DNA of 64,000 nt from Parasteatoda lunata. Its lineage: Eukaryota > Arthropoda > Arachnida > Araneae > Theridiidae. Positions within the stretch are counted from its first letter, which is position 1; each line of letters starts with the position of its first letter. The DNA is taken from positions 5,106,571 through 5,170,570 of the forward strand of contig OX421975.1 in assembly GCA_949128135.1 (NCBI GenBank), in the 5' to 3' direction. Both the position numbers and the translations under genes were made by a program. A model generated the notes under the pieces. That model did not search any database and was not told the origin of the DNA. It saw nothing but the letters and a program-made list of their open reading frames with translations. Positions 40,881 to 52,462 of the stretch are shown here, in pieces.

Positions 40881-42600
40881 CTGCGTTTTATGGGGCGAGC
40901 AATTTTAAATATTAATTATTAAATAACAAGTTAACCAACTGAATTGAAATTGGCATATAGGGTCATAAAATGGTTTAAAGTTTCATTTTAAAAAATATAA
41001 AAATACCACGCACCCAAATAGCAAAATAAGTTTTTTTTTTTTAAACTCTGCAAAAGCTTTTAAATGTAAAACCTAAAAGGGTTTTTATATAGCTTACGAG
41101 TAAACTTTAAAACGATATCTGTGACAATCTGTTGCTCTATTCTGCGCACATTACCCTAATCCAAAACCTTGGAAAACATCCTTCTATATAAAAACCATAA
41201 ATCAAGGTAGGATTTTCAAGCTTGAAAAAATCTCTTAATAAAGCTAGCCTCAAGGTAAAAATATTTAGGTCATTATAAGGTTTCTTTTTGCAAAGTTTTG
41301 TATGCTCAGCTAAGATCTCCCTTCTGAAATTTTAATGGACAATGCAATTGGATCCTATGGCTAGTGTGACGTGAGCTAAAACTTCATAATGGACCTAAGT
41401 GACCCTTTAATTCTAAATGACAATACTTTTTAAAAAAAGCTTTAAAAAATAATTTTTAAGTAGGAGTTGAAAGGTTTGAAACTGCAATATTTTTGCTTTA
41501 TTGGGAATTTTCGTGACAATAAAAAGAAAATTGTGTTACAAGGTTGCCGTAAGATGACATGTTTTCTGGGCAGGTTCCAAGTTAGCAAACATTCTGTGGC
41601 AAAGAATCCTCAGGTTGCAAGGAAACAATAAATAGGAACCTTTTTTTTCCAATGGCAGGCACTGAATTTGAATCTTTGCCTATGAAGATGCCAGAATTGT
41701 TGCTCATTTGGCGTTACCCAGTGGGCACCTGTTAACCAAAGTCACGGAGGCGAGCAACATTGCCCACGCCACACTGCCACAAACCCGTTTATAGGGTGGG
41801 CCGCATTCACACATCACGCACAACAGAGGACAGCAGAAAGAGTGAGAGAAACATCCATGCCAAATGGCTAACCGCTCAGTCACCTGGCTGGCAAATAGGA
41901 AACATAGTGTTGTACAAAACTTTCAATTGCTGGGAATATTAAATATTAGAAGGAATTATTGTTTACAGGACGCATTAAGCAGGAGAAAATTACAAAAAAA
42001 AAAAAAAAAAATAATAATAAAATTGCCATTCACATGAAACTTCCATAGGAAACACGTTATTGCATGAAAATCTCAGAAGACGTTCTACTGCTAAGAATCC
42101 TCTGTCGTAAGAAAACGTTAAATAAGAAGCATCCTATAACAGGAAAATCTTAATGGTAGAAAAATTCGATAAGAAACTATTTTAGAAAAAATCTGCCGCG
42201 TTGCATGAAACGTTGAATAGAAAACACTTTACTGAAGGAAAATCTCGTTTGTATGGTACGTTACAATTTTTTTATATATTTATCAGAAATAAACTCAATA
42301 ATTTAAATCTAACATTCAATGAATATTCCATTTTAAAAAGCACAAAAGATCTGAAGCGTTGCGCTTTTGAAAACTGTTTCGTTAACTAGTGAACAATCTT
42401 GAAGTTGCGGTTTTATAAGGTTAAAGAAACTTTTTTCGTTTATAATTTCTTCTTTCAATCAGCCTAGGGGGTTCACGTAAAAAAAAAAGTAAAATTATAT
42501 AGGGATAAAATAGCGTCAGATGCTTAAAGCAACGACCTGATCAAAACTCTTATAATAAGAAGAAAAATTTGTAAACTTTAGCTTAAAAGCTAATTGTTAA
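40881..42600. other. AT-rich DNA with repeat relics; no gene
   Basis: At 41700-41870 there is a GC-richer fragment (GTGGGCACCTGTTAACC, AAGTCACGGAGGCGAGCAAC, CGCCACACTGCCACAAACCC). It stands out from its surroundings and may be part of an unidentified retroelement. At 41880-42260 there are repeated GCATGAAACGTTGAATAG and AGGAAAATCT-like motifs. The 60-codon frame at 41760 has no recognisable domain. Confidence 0.4.
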
Positions 42601-43030
42601 CATGACTGGAGAGAACAATAGGGCCCCCTTCCCTTAACACAACTTTTCATTTTGAATGAAGAAAAAAAAAAAATAGTTAAAGGAAGGAAAAGATAAAAAA
42701 AATATGAAAAAAGTACAAAAAGGACTCGTTAAAAACAGTGGCTGGTAAAGACAGCGACCATTAAACAAGCATCTCTTCCACAAATATATGCAAAGTTTTA
42801 AAAAGGAAGTATTTTTCCTATTCAAAAAACGATATCTTTTGTTGTCTTTTAAAGAAATATGTGCAATTAAATGAACATGTTTTCTGTTACTCAAAAGAAG
42901 TAAAAATAAAGCAAAAAATTTCTTTAAAAAAAATTGAAAAAACTGCGAAATATTAATTAACTGGCTGTAACAATTTATTAAATATGGCAGAGTTCTGTAA
43001 TGATCAACGTTCACAAAACTGAAAGGAATA
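42601..43030. other. AT-rich DNA, nothing recognised
   Basis: A 145-codon minus-strand frame (42634-43071) is Phe/Leu/Ser-rich with low-complexity ends. It has no homology I recognise. Its composition fits the local AT bias, so I do not call it a gene. Confidence 0.5.
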
Positions 43031-43880
43031 CAGGATGCGTAGTTCAGCGAAAGTACTTTTACAGCATTCAAAATTTTTTTAAATTACTTTCCAAAATAAA
43101 TCATAATTAGGATCTGTGAAATCTATAAGAAATTTCCTAAAAATTATAATTAGGATACCCAATCAGGGTGCGATGTTTCAACAAAAAATAAGCACCTCGC
43201 ACGTACTTTTACAGCACTCAAAAAATATTTATAATGACTTTCAAAAAAAAAACAAACCCAAACACAAATTCAAATACTTATTTCAAAATATAATTTAAAA
43301 AAAAAATTTAAATTATTTTTTAGTAATTTTATATTGTTAAAAATTTTTAAATACAAATTTGGTTTTAGCTGCCTTGTGCGCTGTTCCAGTTTGAATTGGA
43401 GTAATAATTGTTTTGTGTTTTTTTATTATAATTTTGAAATAAGTATTTGAATTTGTGTTTGGGCTTATTATTTTCATACCTTGATTTGCTGCATGCGCGC
43501 AATCTTGTTTGAAAATTGATCTTAGTAAATTTTCAATTATGTATTTGTTAATTTTGTTCTTTTACTTGTGTTGTTTTTTTTTAGGAGTTTCTGGCCCTGG
43601 TCCCTTAATGGTTTATTTTTCACGTCATGTACTAAGTAATTGTTTTTTATTCTTTATTTTTGCTTGTATTATCATTAGGGGCCTCGGGGCACTGTTAGTT
43701 TTGGCTTCAGCCACTAACGACAGAAAGGCTCCTGTGTGTTTACAGACAATGTGTTCCCTGATGAAGTGCTGTTCTGTAAACACACAATTACATTTTATTT
43801 TAATTTTTAAATTATTTTTAAGTAATTTTGTATTGTTACTAGTTTCCAAAAAAAAATCATAATTAGGATCTGTGTAGTCA
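43031..43880. repeat. Mosaic of local direct and inverted repeats (unidentified element)
   Basis: An inverted pair of about 40 bp (43253-43292 and 43428-43466, AAATTCAAATACTTATTTCA and its complement) has a loop of about 135 bp. Direct pairs also occur: TTTCCAAAA plus AATCATAATTAGGATCTGTG at 43088-43118 and 43843-43874; TAGTAATTTTATATTGTTA-like at about 43320 and 43820; GTACTTTTACAGCA at about 43050 and 43203. The arrangement suggests a decayed mobile element of about 0.8 kb. A 117-codon frame at 43509 is hydrophobic by T-richness and not convincing. Confidence 0.5.
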
Positions 43881-44356
43881 TAAAAATTATTTTTTTCTAT
43901 CGTTTAAAGTTCTTAATGTATAAACATAAAATCAATAAAATCCAAAAACATTTTCAAAAACCTTATAGGATCACGATAAAATAATTGGTTTCTGATAAAT
44001 ATTGCGGATGTAATTTGGAAAATAATGTTTTTTTTTCTTTTTTTTTTGTAATTTAGAATGACAATCGACGCAGCAAAGAAAAAATCTCTTTTAAAAGATA
44101 GAAAATTAAGCACTTTTTACAAACTCCGAATAAAAAAGCGCCTTTACGAGCTTTTAATAAACGTAAATCAAAAATAAGCACCTTTAATCACTTTATAAAA
44201 GCTTTACGCATCCTGCAATACAATAAAAAAATTTAAATAATTCTACGTCTGTACATTTTCTCAGTATAAAATATGTAACTTTTTAATCTAACAGATAATA
44301 AGCCATTTTTTCTAACATATCACAGATCATAAGCCATTTGTTTATACATTCAAGCG

Positions 44357-44394
<38 letters not shown>

Positions 44395-46894
44395 GACAGA
44401 GCTTTTGTCAAGGCAAGCCAGACATTTACAATACATATCACAATGTTCAACAAACATACGGCGCAAAGAAAACATTGTAGCAGACTCAAATTGAACAAAT
44501 GTCAATCATACATTATGATAAAATAGCTGAAGATCAAATAATTAATGAAAAGTTGAAGTAATTTATCAAAACCGATACGTCCTTAAAATTTAAGCAACAA
44601 TCAGTAGTCCGATAAATCTTCATGTTTTGACATGATACTTTATATTCCAAATCGATATAAATTTACGATTTTTCAACAAAAATACATAATTTGTCTCATC
44701 CTAGTATCTGATCTACAATTAAACAAATTACCACAAGTTTCACTTGGCATGAAATTAGGCACTCCTGACCAAACTATGGGATTCCCAGATTGAGGCTGCT
44801 CTTTATATTTTGAGGGTCAGAAATCCGAATCGGCCGATAAGAAGCTATGTTTATTTACAGAAAGATTTCGTAATTTAAAATATCGTCTGCACTAATTAAT
44901 TAGCATAGTTGAGGTCACTCCTTTAAACCATTAAGATTGAGTCCTTGAATGTGATTTCCGATCATTAGGTCAAAAGTTTTTGAAGGTGTTCCATTTATTC
45001 ATTATAATTATTTTTTTTAAGTTTATTATTATTTTTGCAATGTACATTCTTTTAACGTTTCGGATCGTTCTAAAGGCTCCGAAGATAAAAACGCTCTGAG
45101 GATATTTTTATCCGATTATAGACAATTATTTTAGTCCTTCATTTTTTAAATACTTTCGTTATTCGTGAAATGACGTTATTCTTCACTGAGAAGCGAAAAA
45201 TAAGATTAATGTTAACCTTAACATAAAACGTAAAAACTCTCTATCAAAATTGATCACTATTTGAGTCAATTTGCATATATAGGTGCGAACATATTTTTTT
45301 CAAATGTCATAATACGTTGTACTGAGCATTTTAATTACAAATTCACCTCCAATCCCGTTTTTCAAATCTTTTTTTTTTTTTTTTTAAAAAAAATACCCAT
45401 AATCACCTAACATCTGAAAAGGCGAATCTGTAAGAGCCAAAAATTAAATATGTTCTTACTTTTGGAATATGCATTTATACTTACACATTTTTTTTTAAAT
45501 TTTTGAATGTACGATTTTAAATCTCGAAATACTTAAAAGGTTTTTTTTTTATTTACGAAGACATTATCTGATAAAACAGAATTAATTATTAAAGAACATG
45601 AATTAGTGACTCTGTGTGTGACTCTTTTTGTTTGAATAGAGCTATAAGCTAGAGAATACCGCTGTTGTTGCCCTTTTGTAATAAAAAAAAACACAGGGAC
45701 CTCCGCCGCCAAGTTAACTTTACTTTTTGTTTTGCTGCACAAAACTTTAAGACTTAATAAATTTGAAATTAAGAAAGTTTGTAGAAAAATATTCGAAAAT
45801 TAGTTTGAGAATTTCAGTTAAACTCGTGAAAAAAATGCGGGCCGCTTTACAGGACGCAGAAATGCAAGGCTACAGTTGAAATTTGACGTTCGGAAAGGAA
45901 AATTTTTTTTATGGACTTAACTCGAGCCTTTTGTTTTTAAGTCTTATTGTAATTTTTAAGTACACTTTTTGCGAATTTCTTCTCCCCCTTTTTTTTTGTT
46001 TTTGTTTTACTTCGAATTAATCTATAGAATTTAGAAAGATCTATAGAATTTAAAAATATATAAAATAAAATCTATAGAATTTAGAAACGGGAGATTACGA
46101 AGTTGTGTAGAAAAATGTACAGGGATTACAATGGAGTAAAAAAAATTAAGGTTTAATTGTTAGTTCTGGAATTATTTACTACTTAAGCATGAAGTAAAAA
46201 AAAACATTTTAGTCGATCAGCTGATATGCAACTACAGAGTTGAAATTTGATTATTTAAAACTGATATTTTCAATTATAAACATAATACTGTTTTTGTTTC
46301 TGAAATTCAAATGTGTTGCAAATTGCCTTTTACGAATAATATAAACTCAATTCAAGAGGAATTTTTAGCAATGTATAAAAACATGAAGCTAAGAGTACCA
46401 AAGCAGATTTCATTACCTTTCACTTATGCTATCCCTAAATATCAGTTTTAAAAAAATATCAGTTGGTTTTCGTTTTATTTGCAGTGCTACCTCCACTATT
46501 GGTAAAGAGCTACTGTTAGAATTGTGAGAAAAAAAAAAAAAAAAAAACCTCTTGAACTATCCATGGTTTTGTGTTGCACATAATATAGTTAGAAATAAAC
46601 TTAAAACTTGTAATAACATCGCTTTGTTAAGCACTTTTTGATCTTTTTACTATCTTGCTTTTCGAACTCAGCAAACTTAGTTCATTCTACTCTAATTAAA
46701 TTTTGTACTGAAAAATTTGGCCCTTGTTTAACAACTACAGTATTGCGTGATTGTTTTTTACTCTTACAAAAGTATATGAATGGATGCTTTCCACGAGAGC
46801 TCAACAATGGCTAATCTATTTTGTTTTTAAAATTTACTATAAAATAATGATATAAATCAAAAATTTTTATTTTGCATTAACTCTAATTCAATTA
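43881..46894. other. AT-rich DNA, no gene recognised
   Basis: Contains a pure A run of about 38 bases near 44358-44395, other homopolymers, and a short direct repeat ATCTATAGAATTTAGAAA near 46019-46090. No open frame has domain character, and no RNA gene is seen. Confidence 0.5.
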
Positions 46895-46905
46895 CAAATT
46901 TTGCA

Positions 46906-47226
46906 GTCCCACAGTGGACTGATCGTTAACACACAGTTTCCAGCAGATCACTGAAGTCAAGCATCACTTGTGTGCGGGTGGGTGACCACTTGGATCAGTC
47001 TGCGTAGGGACCGAGGAAGTGCGGTATGGGTCCTCGTTAAACTGATTTACCGTAAAGTGCTCGACTTCACGTGCTGGTCGTCGGGCTACCTAAGCGGGGT
47101 TGCCATCTCCTCTGCAGGGAATCAAAATTGTGATGGCATGTCTTCGGATCATCCTCAGAGATGTTTCCCAGACCATCGCCAATAGCCCACTGTGACGTAA
47201 ATGAACTACAACAACAATAGCAAAAT
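46906..47226 (+). mobile_element. 5S rRNA-derived SINE with perfect 11-bp TSD
   Basis: CAAATTTTGCA at 46895-46905 and 47227-47237 bounds the insert exactly. The head contains CACTGAAGTCAAGCATCACT (5S box A region) and GCGGGTGGGTGACCACTTGG (5S box C region), in correct order and spacing for the 5S internal promoter. The body has GCGTAGGGACCGAGG, ACCGTAAAGTGCTCGACTTC and ATCATCCTCAGAGATG, and it ends in a short ACAACAACAA tail. 5S-derived SINEs (SINE3-type) are known from fish and some other animals. This one is mobilised in trans by a LINE. It shares its head and middle with the copy at 36303. A 71-codon frame inside is incidental. Confidence 0.88.
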
Positions 47227-47237
47227 CAAATTTTGCA

Positions 47238-48283
47238 TCAGTCAATTTGTCTAAGTTGTAAAAATTATGTTAAAAGTAATGATGATGATAATGCAGTAAT
47301 CTTTAGATTTACATTTATTGTTGGGCCACGAGCCTATTATCTCTGTATACGATAGCCGCAAAGAGTTAGTAGTATTCAGACTACAAATCTAATTTAGTTG
47401 AACTAGTGTCAAACTACTGAGGGGTATATTATTATTTCTCATGTTAATAGAATTTGTAACAAATAAATCAACTTTTCGTTGGAAGTAGAAAATTTTAAAG
47501 CTGAACTTATTTGCAAATTTTCCAATTAACTTTCATAAATATTGTAATTAATTAATAAAAAATAACTAAGATAAAATTTTTCTTTGTTGCCCTAAATAGA
47601 AATTGACTTAAAATTTTATTTATTTTTTTTTTTTTTATATTACTTGTTTCAAAATTAAATAATCTTCTGGTGAATAGTTCAAAGTTTAAAAAAAAAAATT
47701 TAAATGATTGTTTTTTATTATTATTGTTATTATTTTTAACATTTTATTTATTTATTTCTGCTGATCATTTTTAAAAGGGAAAAATAAAAAAGAATAATAT
47801 TTTTTTACGTCGCTTACCCCAAGACACGTAGCTTCCAACGTTAGCTATAAGTGAGCGATGTCGCAAAATAAATTTGTGAACAATCCCCATATGTGTTGCG
47901 GCTAGCGGATAATTATCGCGATTAAAAATGACTCTTTCTTCCGTCAACTTTCTGCCCCTCCCCAGCATGTTGGCTTCTCTTTCCCCCTCTTGCCAACGTC
48001 AATTTCAGGTGGCGGTTTTCTTTCCTTTATCCGCCATGATGTATTTGTTGTTCTTTTTCTCTCTTGTCTCCAAGTCTTCTTTTTATTCTTTCCATCTTCT
48101 CCTCAGCCCCTTCGGCATGTCGAGGTATACATCTTATTTTATCACATGTTGATCAGAAGACATGTTTATGGGACGGTCACATGATCAAAGAGAGGGAAAA
48201 TTGGATTATGAGAGCAAATCATTGCTATTGACGGTAGGAATTTTGGATAAATGTAGAATTAAATTTTTTTTTTTAATGTATAA
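47238..48283. other. AT-rich DNA, nothing recognised
   Basis: Frames at 47771-48184 on both strands overlap one another and are low in complexity (Phe/Ser/Leu-rich). A pyrimidine-rich stretch at about 47935-48120 accounts for them. No gene is supported. Confidence 0.5.
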
Positions 48284-48682
48284 CTTTCGTTGAACAGCCG
48301 ACCCAATTTTTTACCCCCGACTTTACCCCGAAAAATTTACGACCCGACTACTTATGTTCAACTGCGTAGCCTTGTCATTTTGAACCCAATCCAGAAGACA
48401 AGGGAACCCTCTATCAAGTTTCGGAAGAAATGTGTCTTCGTGGAGGACTTTTTGGAGGGAACTAACCCGCATTTTCGTTACATGGAGAGGAAGACCACGA
48501 GAACCTCCCACGGCTAACCTAGCAGCAAGGGGACTTTAACAAATGCTCCATCTACCACTGAGGATATTTCACGTCGACACTGCGGTTGGAGCAAACCGGA
48601 TGCGGAATTCGTATCAACCAGCCATCCCCAGGATTCGAACCCGGTTTACCTCATTGGAAGGCGAACGCACTATCCCCTAAGG
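48284..48682 (-). mobile_element. SINE family A, interrupted by an hAT element
   Basis: On the minus strand the 3' end is complete (GTCGGCTGTTCAACGAAAG), and the body and B box (GGGTTCGAATCCTGGGGATG) run up to the head, which is cut at 48682. The missing last bases of the head (ATCACGGTTC) are found at 49888-49897, on the far side of the hAT insertion. A small internal expansion (ACCCCCGACTTTACCCCG, 48312-48329) is unusual for the family. Confidence 0.88.
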
Positions 48683-49880
48683 CAAAGGTCGCCAAAGTGG
48701 TCTATATAGACCCCCAGGGGTCTCTTCAACAAAAGCGGGGGTCGATCTGAGCCAGGGGGTCGGTCCGAATCGGAAGTGTCGATTGGGGGTCGAAGAAAAA
48801 ACAGTTCTTACTACGCAAATCACACATACCTAATTGAGTATGTAAAATTTGTGAATTTTTTTCATAATTGACTTAATATCAGTTTTTTTTTAGAACATAA
48901 ATTAATAAACATATTCGGGTGAAACAAGTATTTACGTACCAGCGCGCAGTGGTACGAACTCTGCACTTCTGGTTTATAAGTCATATGCATATGTGCGCTA
49001 GTCCAAATGTCACGTGTGACGAGCTTTGACGTTACAAAAGCAAATATCATACGTAGTTTCAGCTATCTTTGCAAACTATGAGCAGTGTTGAATATTTGCA
49101 GTGTCATTATTAAAACTTTTATAGTTTTTGATAATTAGTAATTCTATCGATAAAACCTTTCGTTTAGTTTATATATTAATTTTAATTTTCAATGCATGTA
49201 AAAAAGGAGGTAAGCATTGGATTAGTACAGCCCGCGATAAAACTGCAAGATGAGCTTGCTGAATTATTATCGAATCTTGAAGCAAAGACGCTTTTTCAAA
49301 ATTTAACAATAAGCAAATTTTGGACAAATATAAATATAATGCAAAAATTTGTAAAACTTTACGAAATAGCTCAGCCATTTATGCTAGCATTTCCAATTTC
49401 CTATATGGTTGAAGCCGGTTTCAGTCACGTTAATTCAATCTTAACCAAGTACAGAAATAAATTAAGTGTGGAGTTTCGAGGGGATTTGAGATTAAAATTA
49501 ACCCATTTTGAACCAAATCTAGCGAACCTTGCAAAAAAAAACTAAAAAAAACAAAAAATAAAAACACCAGGCCCACCCATCTCATTTATTAGGAAGCAAT
49601 AAATTTGTAGTTACTTTACTTATTATTTCTACTTATTTATAATTACTTATTATTTAATAAACATGAAGGTTTTTAATTTTCAACATTAATGTATTTTTCA
49701 TAAAACTATTGTTACACAATGTACTATTACTTTAATAAATGTTTAAAGTCATAAAAAAATGTGAACACAGTATCTAATAGAGTTTTATTTTAATTAACAA
49801 AAAATTACTTTAATGGGGGTCGATGGAGATTTCGAAATATTATATAGGGGTCGATGATCAAAAAAATTTAGCGACCCATG
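48683..49880 (+). mobile_element. Non-autonomous hAT DNA transposon relic
   Basis: The ends are CAAAGGTCGCCAAA and, inverted, TTTAGCGACCCATG: imperfect terminal inverted repeats of the hAT type (compare CAGGGGTCG..-like hAT ends). Repeated GGGGTCGAT motifs lie just inside both ends. The 1198-bp insert sits in the head of a SINE. The flanking bases (CCCTAAGG and GCCTGGCA) are an eroded version of the expected 8-bp duplication. Only the C-terminal transposase segment remains, so the copy is internally deleted. Confidence 0.78.
49192..49545 (+). pseudogene. hAT transposase, C-terminal dimerisation domain remnant
   Basis: The 117-codon frame matches the hAT family C-terminal dimerisation region: ISKFWTNI, then FMLAFPISYMVEAGFSHVN at about residues 63-81 (the LPFPTTYLCEAGFS-like core), and ILTKYRNKLSVE followed by LRLKLTHFEPNL. 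This form is typical of the ZBED5/FAM200-like (SCAND3-related) group of hAT transposases. The BED zinc finger and the catalytic RNase H-like core are absent. The ATG at 49192 lies at the edge of the deletion and is probably not the ancestral start. No activity is expected. Confidence 0.82.
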
Positions 49881-49900
49881 GCCTGGCATCACGGTTCAAT

Positions 49901-50620
49901 TTTGTAAATTTCAGATGTTTTCATTGAAGGGGTTAAGATGTTTCGTTTCTTGATACAATCTTTTTTCTTTTTTTTTTTCCAATTTGGTTCATTCTTTTTC
50001 TTTTTTTATGAATGTCATAGTTTTTGCTTTCCTTTGAAAAAAAGTTTGATAATAAGGATCAATTATTCAAATTGTTTGTATCTAAACTACGATGAGGAAT
50101 CACTGTCTCAATTTTGACATAACTGGAGGAAGTGTTCTTTAATTTTATAGATGAGCCTTTTTAATGTTGACGTCATTAGAAAAGGGCAAAATGAAGCTAA
50201 AGGAAAATTGAATATATACATTTTTGAAAATTTCAAGAATATCACTTTTTTAGTTAATTTTTTTCACCTATTTTTAAGTACTATAATATGCATATTATAA
50301 TGTATTGGGTACTTATTTAAATCAAAGTATAACAATCTCACTAAACTCTTAATCTTCAACAATCCAGATGGCATTAATAAAAGGGAAAAATCTCCACTTA
50401 GATGCCTCTGGCAAAGATCTGAAAACATAGGGACACCATGCAATATCTGATAGACTCCAATGGGAAAAAAGCTCATTGAGACGGCTTTCTCTAGTCTGTA
50501 GGGCAAAGAAGAAGAATAAACATCTCATCTACTGTATTATAATTTCAGTCTTTTATAAAATAAAAAGAAATTTTTAATCAGAACGTTGAATAGCACTCAA
50601 AACATACTTATTGAGACGGG
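49901..50620. other. AT-rich DNA, nothing recognised
   Basis: T-rich runs and AT-rich spacer between the SINE/hAT nest and the next SINE. The 80-codon minus-strand frame at 50264-50506 has no recognisable domain. Confidence 0.5.
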
Positions 50621-50624
50621 AAAG

Positions 50625-50945
50625 CTAGGTAGGTTGGACGTTGGGCTCGTATTCACGAGAACGTGCTTTCGAATCTAGCCGGCAAGAGAACCCCTGAGTA
50701 TTAAATGGTGACTAGTGCATGATAAATCTGTCTGGGTCACTAGGTCAGCTAAGTTCCCATTACAAATCAATACCTTTGAGGGTACTAAATAGAAGATGGA
50801 TCGTTCTCTGGTTCAGGTCAAAATTACGATTTGTTGATGAATGAATGGTATATGATAGGTACCTTCCTGTAAAACGAGCTCAGGCGTGGCATCATTCTTG
50901 ATCATAGATGGCACCACTGAACAAGCAAGACAAGAAACTTGATTT
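50625..50945 (+). mobile_element. Second tRNA-derived SINE family (family B)
   Basis: GCTAGGTAGGTTGGACGTTG resembles a tRNA A-box region, and GCTTTCGAATCTAGCCGGCA a B box about 45 bases downstream, which fits a tRNA-like head. The body (GGTGACTAGTGCATGATAAA, TCAATACCTTTGAGGGTACT, AAAACGAGCTCAGGCGTGGC) is GC-richer than its surroundings and unrelated to family A. The boundaries are estimated; no clear target duplication was found by eye. Confidence 0.55.
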
Positions 50946-52077
50946 TAAGCAGGGCATAAGTAAGAGCAAATATTCTCCGTAAAATGAAATGGTCTCTAAC
51001 ATATTTTTTAGATATTTTTGAAGAAATTATGATTTGAAAGAACATTCCATGAAATGATCGAATGTATTTTAGAAGTCTGTTTATGAAACAATAATAAAGA
51101 CAAGAATTCTAAAAACTGAAATGACCTTTTACAAATGGAAGAACCGAAAATATTATTCGGAATTAATATCTGGGACAAAATTGAATTCTATTCATAGTTT
51201 CTTTCAAGTATTGTATTTTTGGACATGTAACGCTTGAATTTTTATTTTTTCAAAACGTTATATTTTAAAATTGATTGCTGATGAAATTTCTCTGCATTAT
51301 AAATAATTTTTTCAAGAAATAGTCTCGATTGACAAAAATATCAAAACATTGACCTCCAGTCTTTGGCACTTTTCCAATCGAGCTTTTCAAATCACTGACA
51401 GTTGCAATCTGCAAATGATGCCTTTTTATTTTGTAGCACTAGCTGACAATAATAAGATATCAATAAATGTAAAATATAACTGTTCAAAGTCTTTATTAAA
51501 ATAGAAATAATAAATCCAAATAATGATATAGATTTTTGATGATTACTCCAAATTTACAATCAATGTTTGCAATACCTTAAACTTTTTCTTATTTATCCTA
51601 AAAGAAAGCAACGACTTTTAACAAAATTTATAACAATTGTTAGTAAGCATGAAAACTAGCAATATTTTTAAAACAATTTTGTAATATTATTTTTTATGAA
51701 TCTTACTTGCATTAAAATTGCCGAAATTCGGTAAATATAGGAGTGCGTTAAAACAGGGTTCGATTTTATGTCGACTTGAAACTCACACTTAAAACGAGAA
51801 ACAACTCGAAATGTAAAACAGTCTAAAGCATTATTTAAGTAACATACTATGAGTACAAACCAGTATGTACAAAGTGCTAATTAAAATCGTCAACACCCTG
51901 AAACTACATTTGAATGGTTCGGGGTCCTCACTTTTAAGTCACTAGAATAGAGAATATTTTGAATCGGACACAAAAACGCACTTTGTCTAAATAAACAGAC
52001 TTGTGACGAATTCTTAATAATATAAGGTAGCACCTATCTGAATGATACAGTTCGAACAGTACCGGCTTTGCTAAATT
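50946..52077. other. AT-rich DNA, nothing recognised
   Basis: No frame above noise and no repeat unit visible. Confidence 0.5.
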
Positions 52078-52079
52078 TA

Positions 52080-52462
52080 GAGTCGCGATGACTCAGGGGA
52101 TAGAGCGTTTGCCTTCCAATGAGTTGAAACGGGTTAGAATCCCAGCGATGGCTGGTCCATACGAACTCCGTCTTGCACCCACCACAGTGCTGACGTGAAA
52201 GATCCTCAGTGGTAGACGGATCATCGGTTAGAGTCCCCTTGTCGTCAGTCTAACCGTGGGAGTTCCTCTCTCGTGGTTTTCCTCTCTACGTAACGCAAAT
52301 GCGTGTCAGTTCCATAAAAAAAATCCACCACGAAGGCTAATTTCTCCCAATACTTGATCCAGGAGTCCCCTTACCTTCTGGATTGAGTTCAAAATGACGG
52401 AGTTGAACATGAGTAGTCAGAAACCCCAAAAATTGCGTCGGTTGTTCAAAGGTTATTAAATT
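52080..52462 (+). mobile_element. SINE family A, near full length
   Basis: It starts GAGTCGCGATGACTCAGGGG, then ATAGAGCGTTTGCC as A box region and GGGTTAGAATCCCAGCGATG as B box, in tRNA order. All body blocks follow to GTCGGTTGTTCAAAGGTTAT at the 3' end. It is the least broken tRNA-like head of the family in this window. It is one of two near-complete copies on the plus strand; most others are on the minus strand. Confidence 0.88.

Noticed and set aside
42634..43071. A 145-codon minus-strand frame as a host gene
   Set aside because: Phe/Leu/Ser-rich composition from AT bias, low-complexity ends, no motif, and no splice or promoter context.
43509..43862. A 117-codon hydrophobic frame as a possible small membrane protein
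   Set aside because: It lies in a mosaic of local repeats, its hydrophobicity follows T-richness, and I recognise no family.
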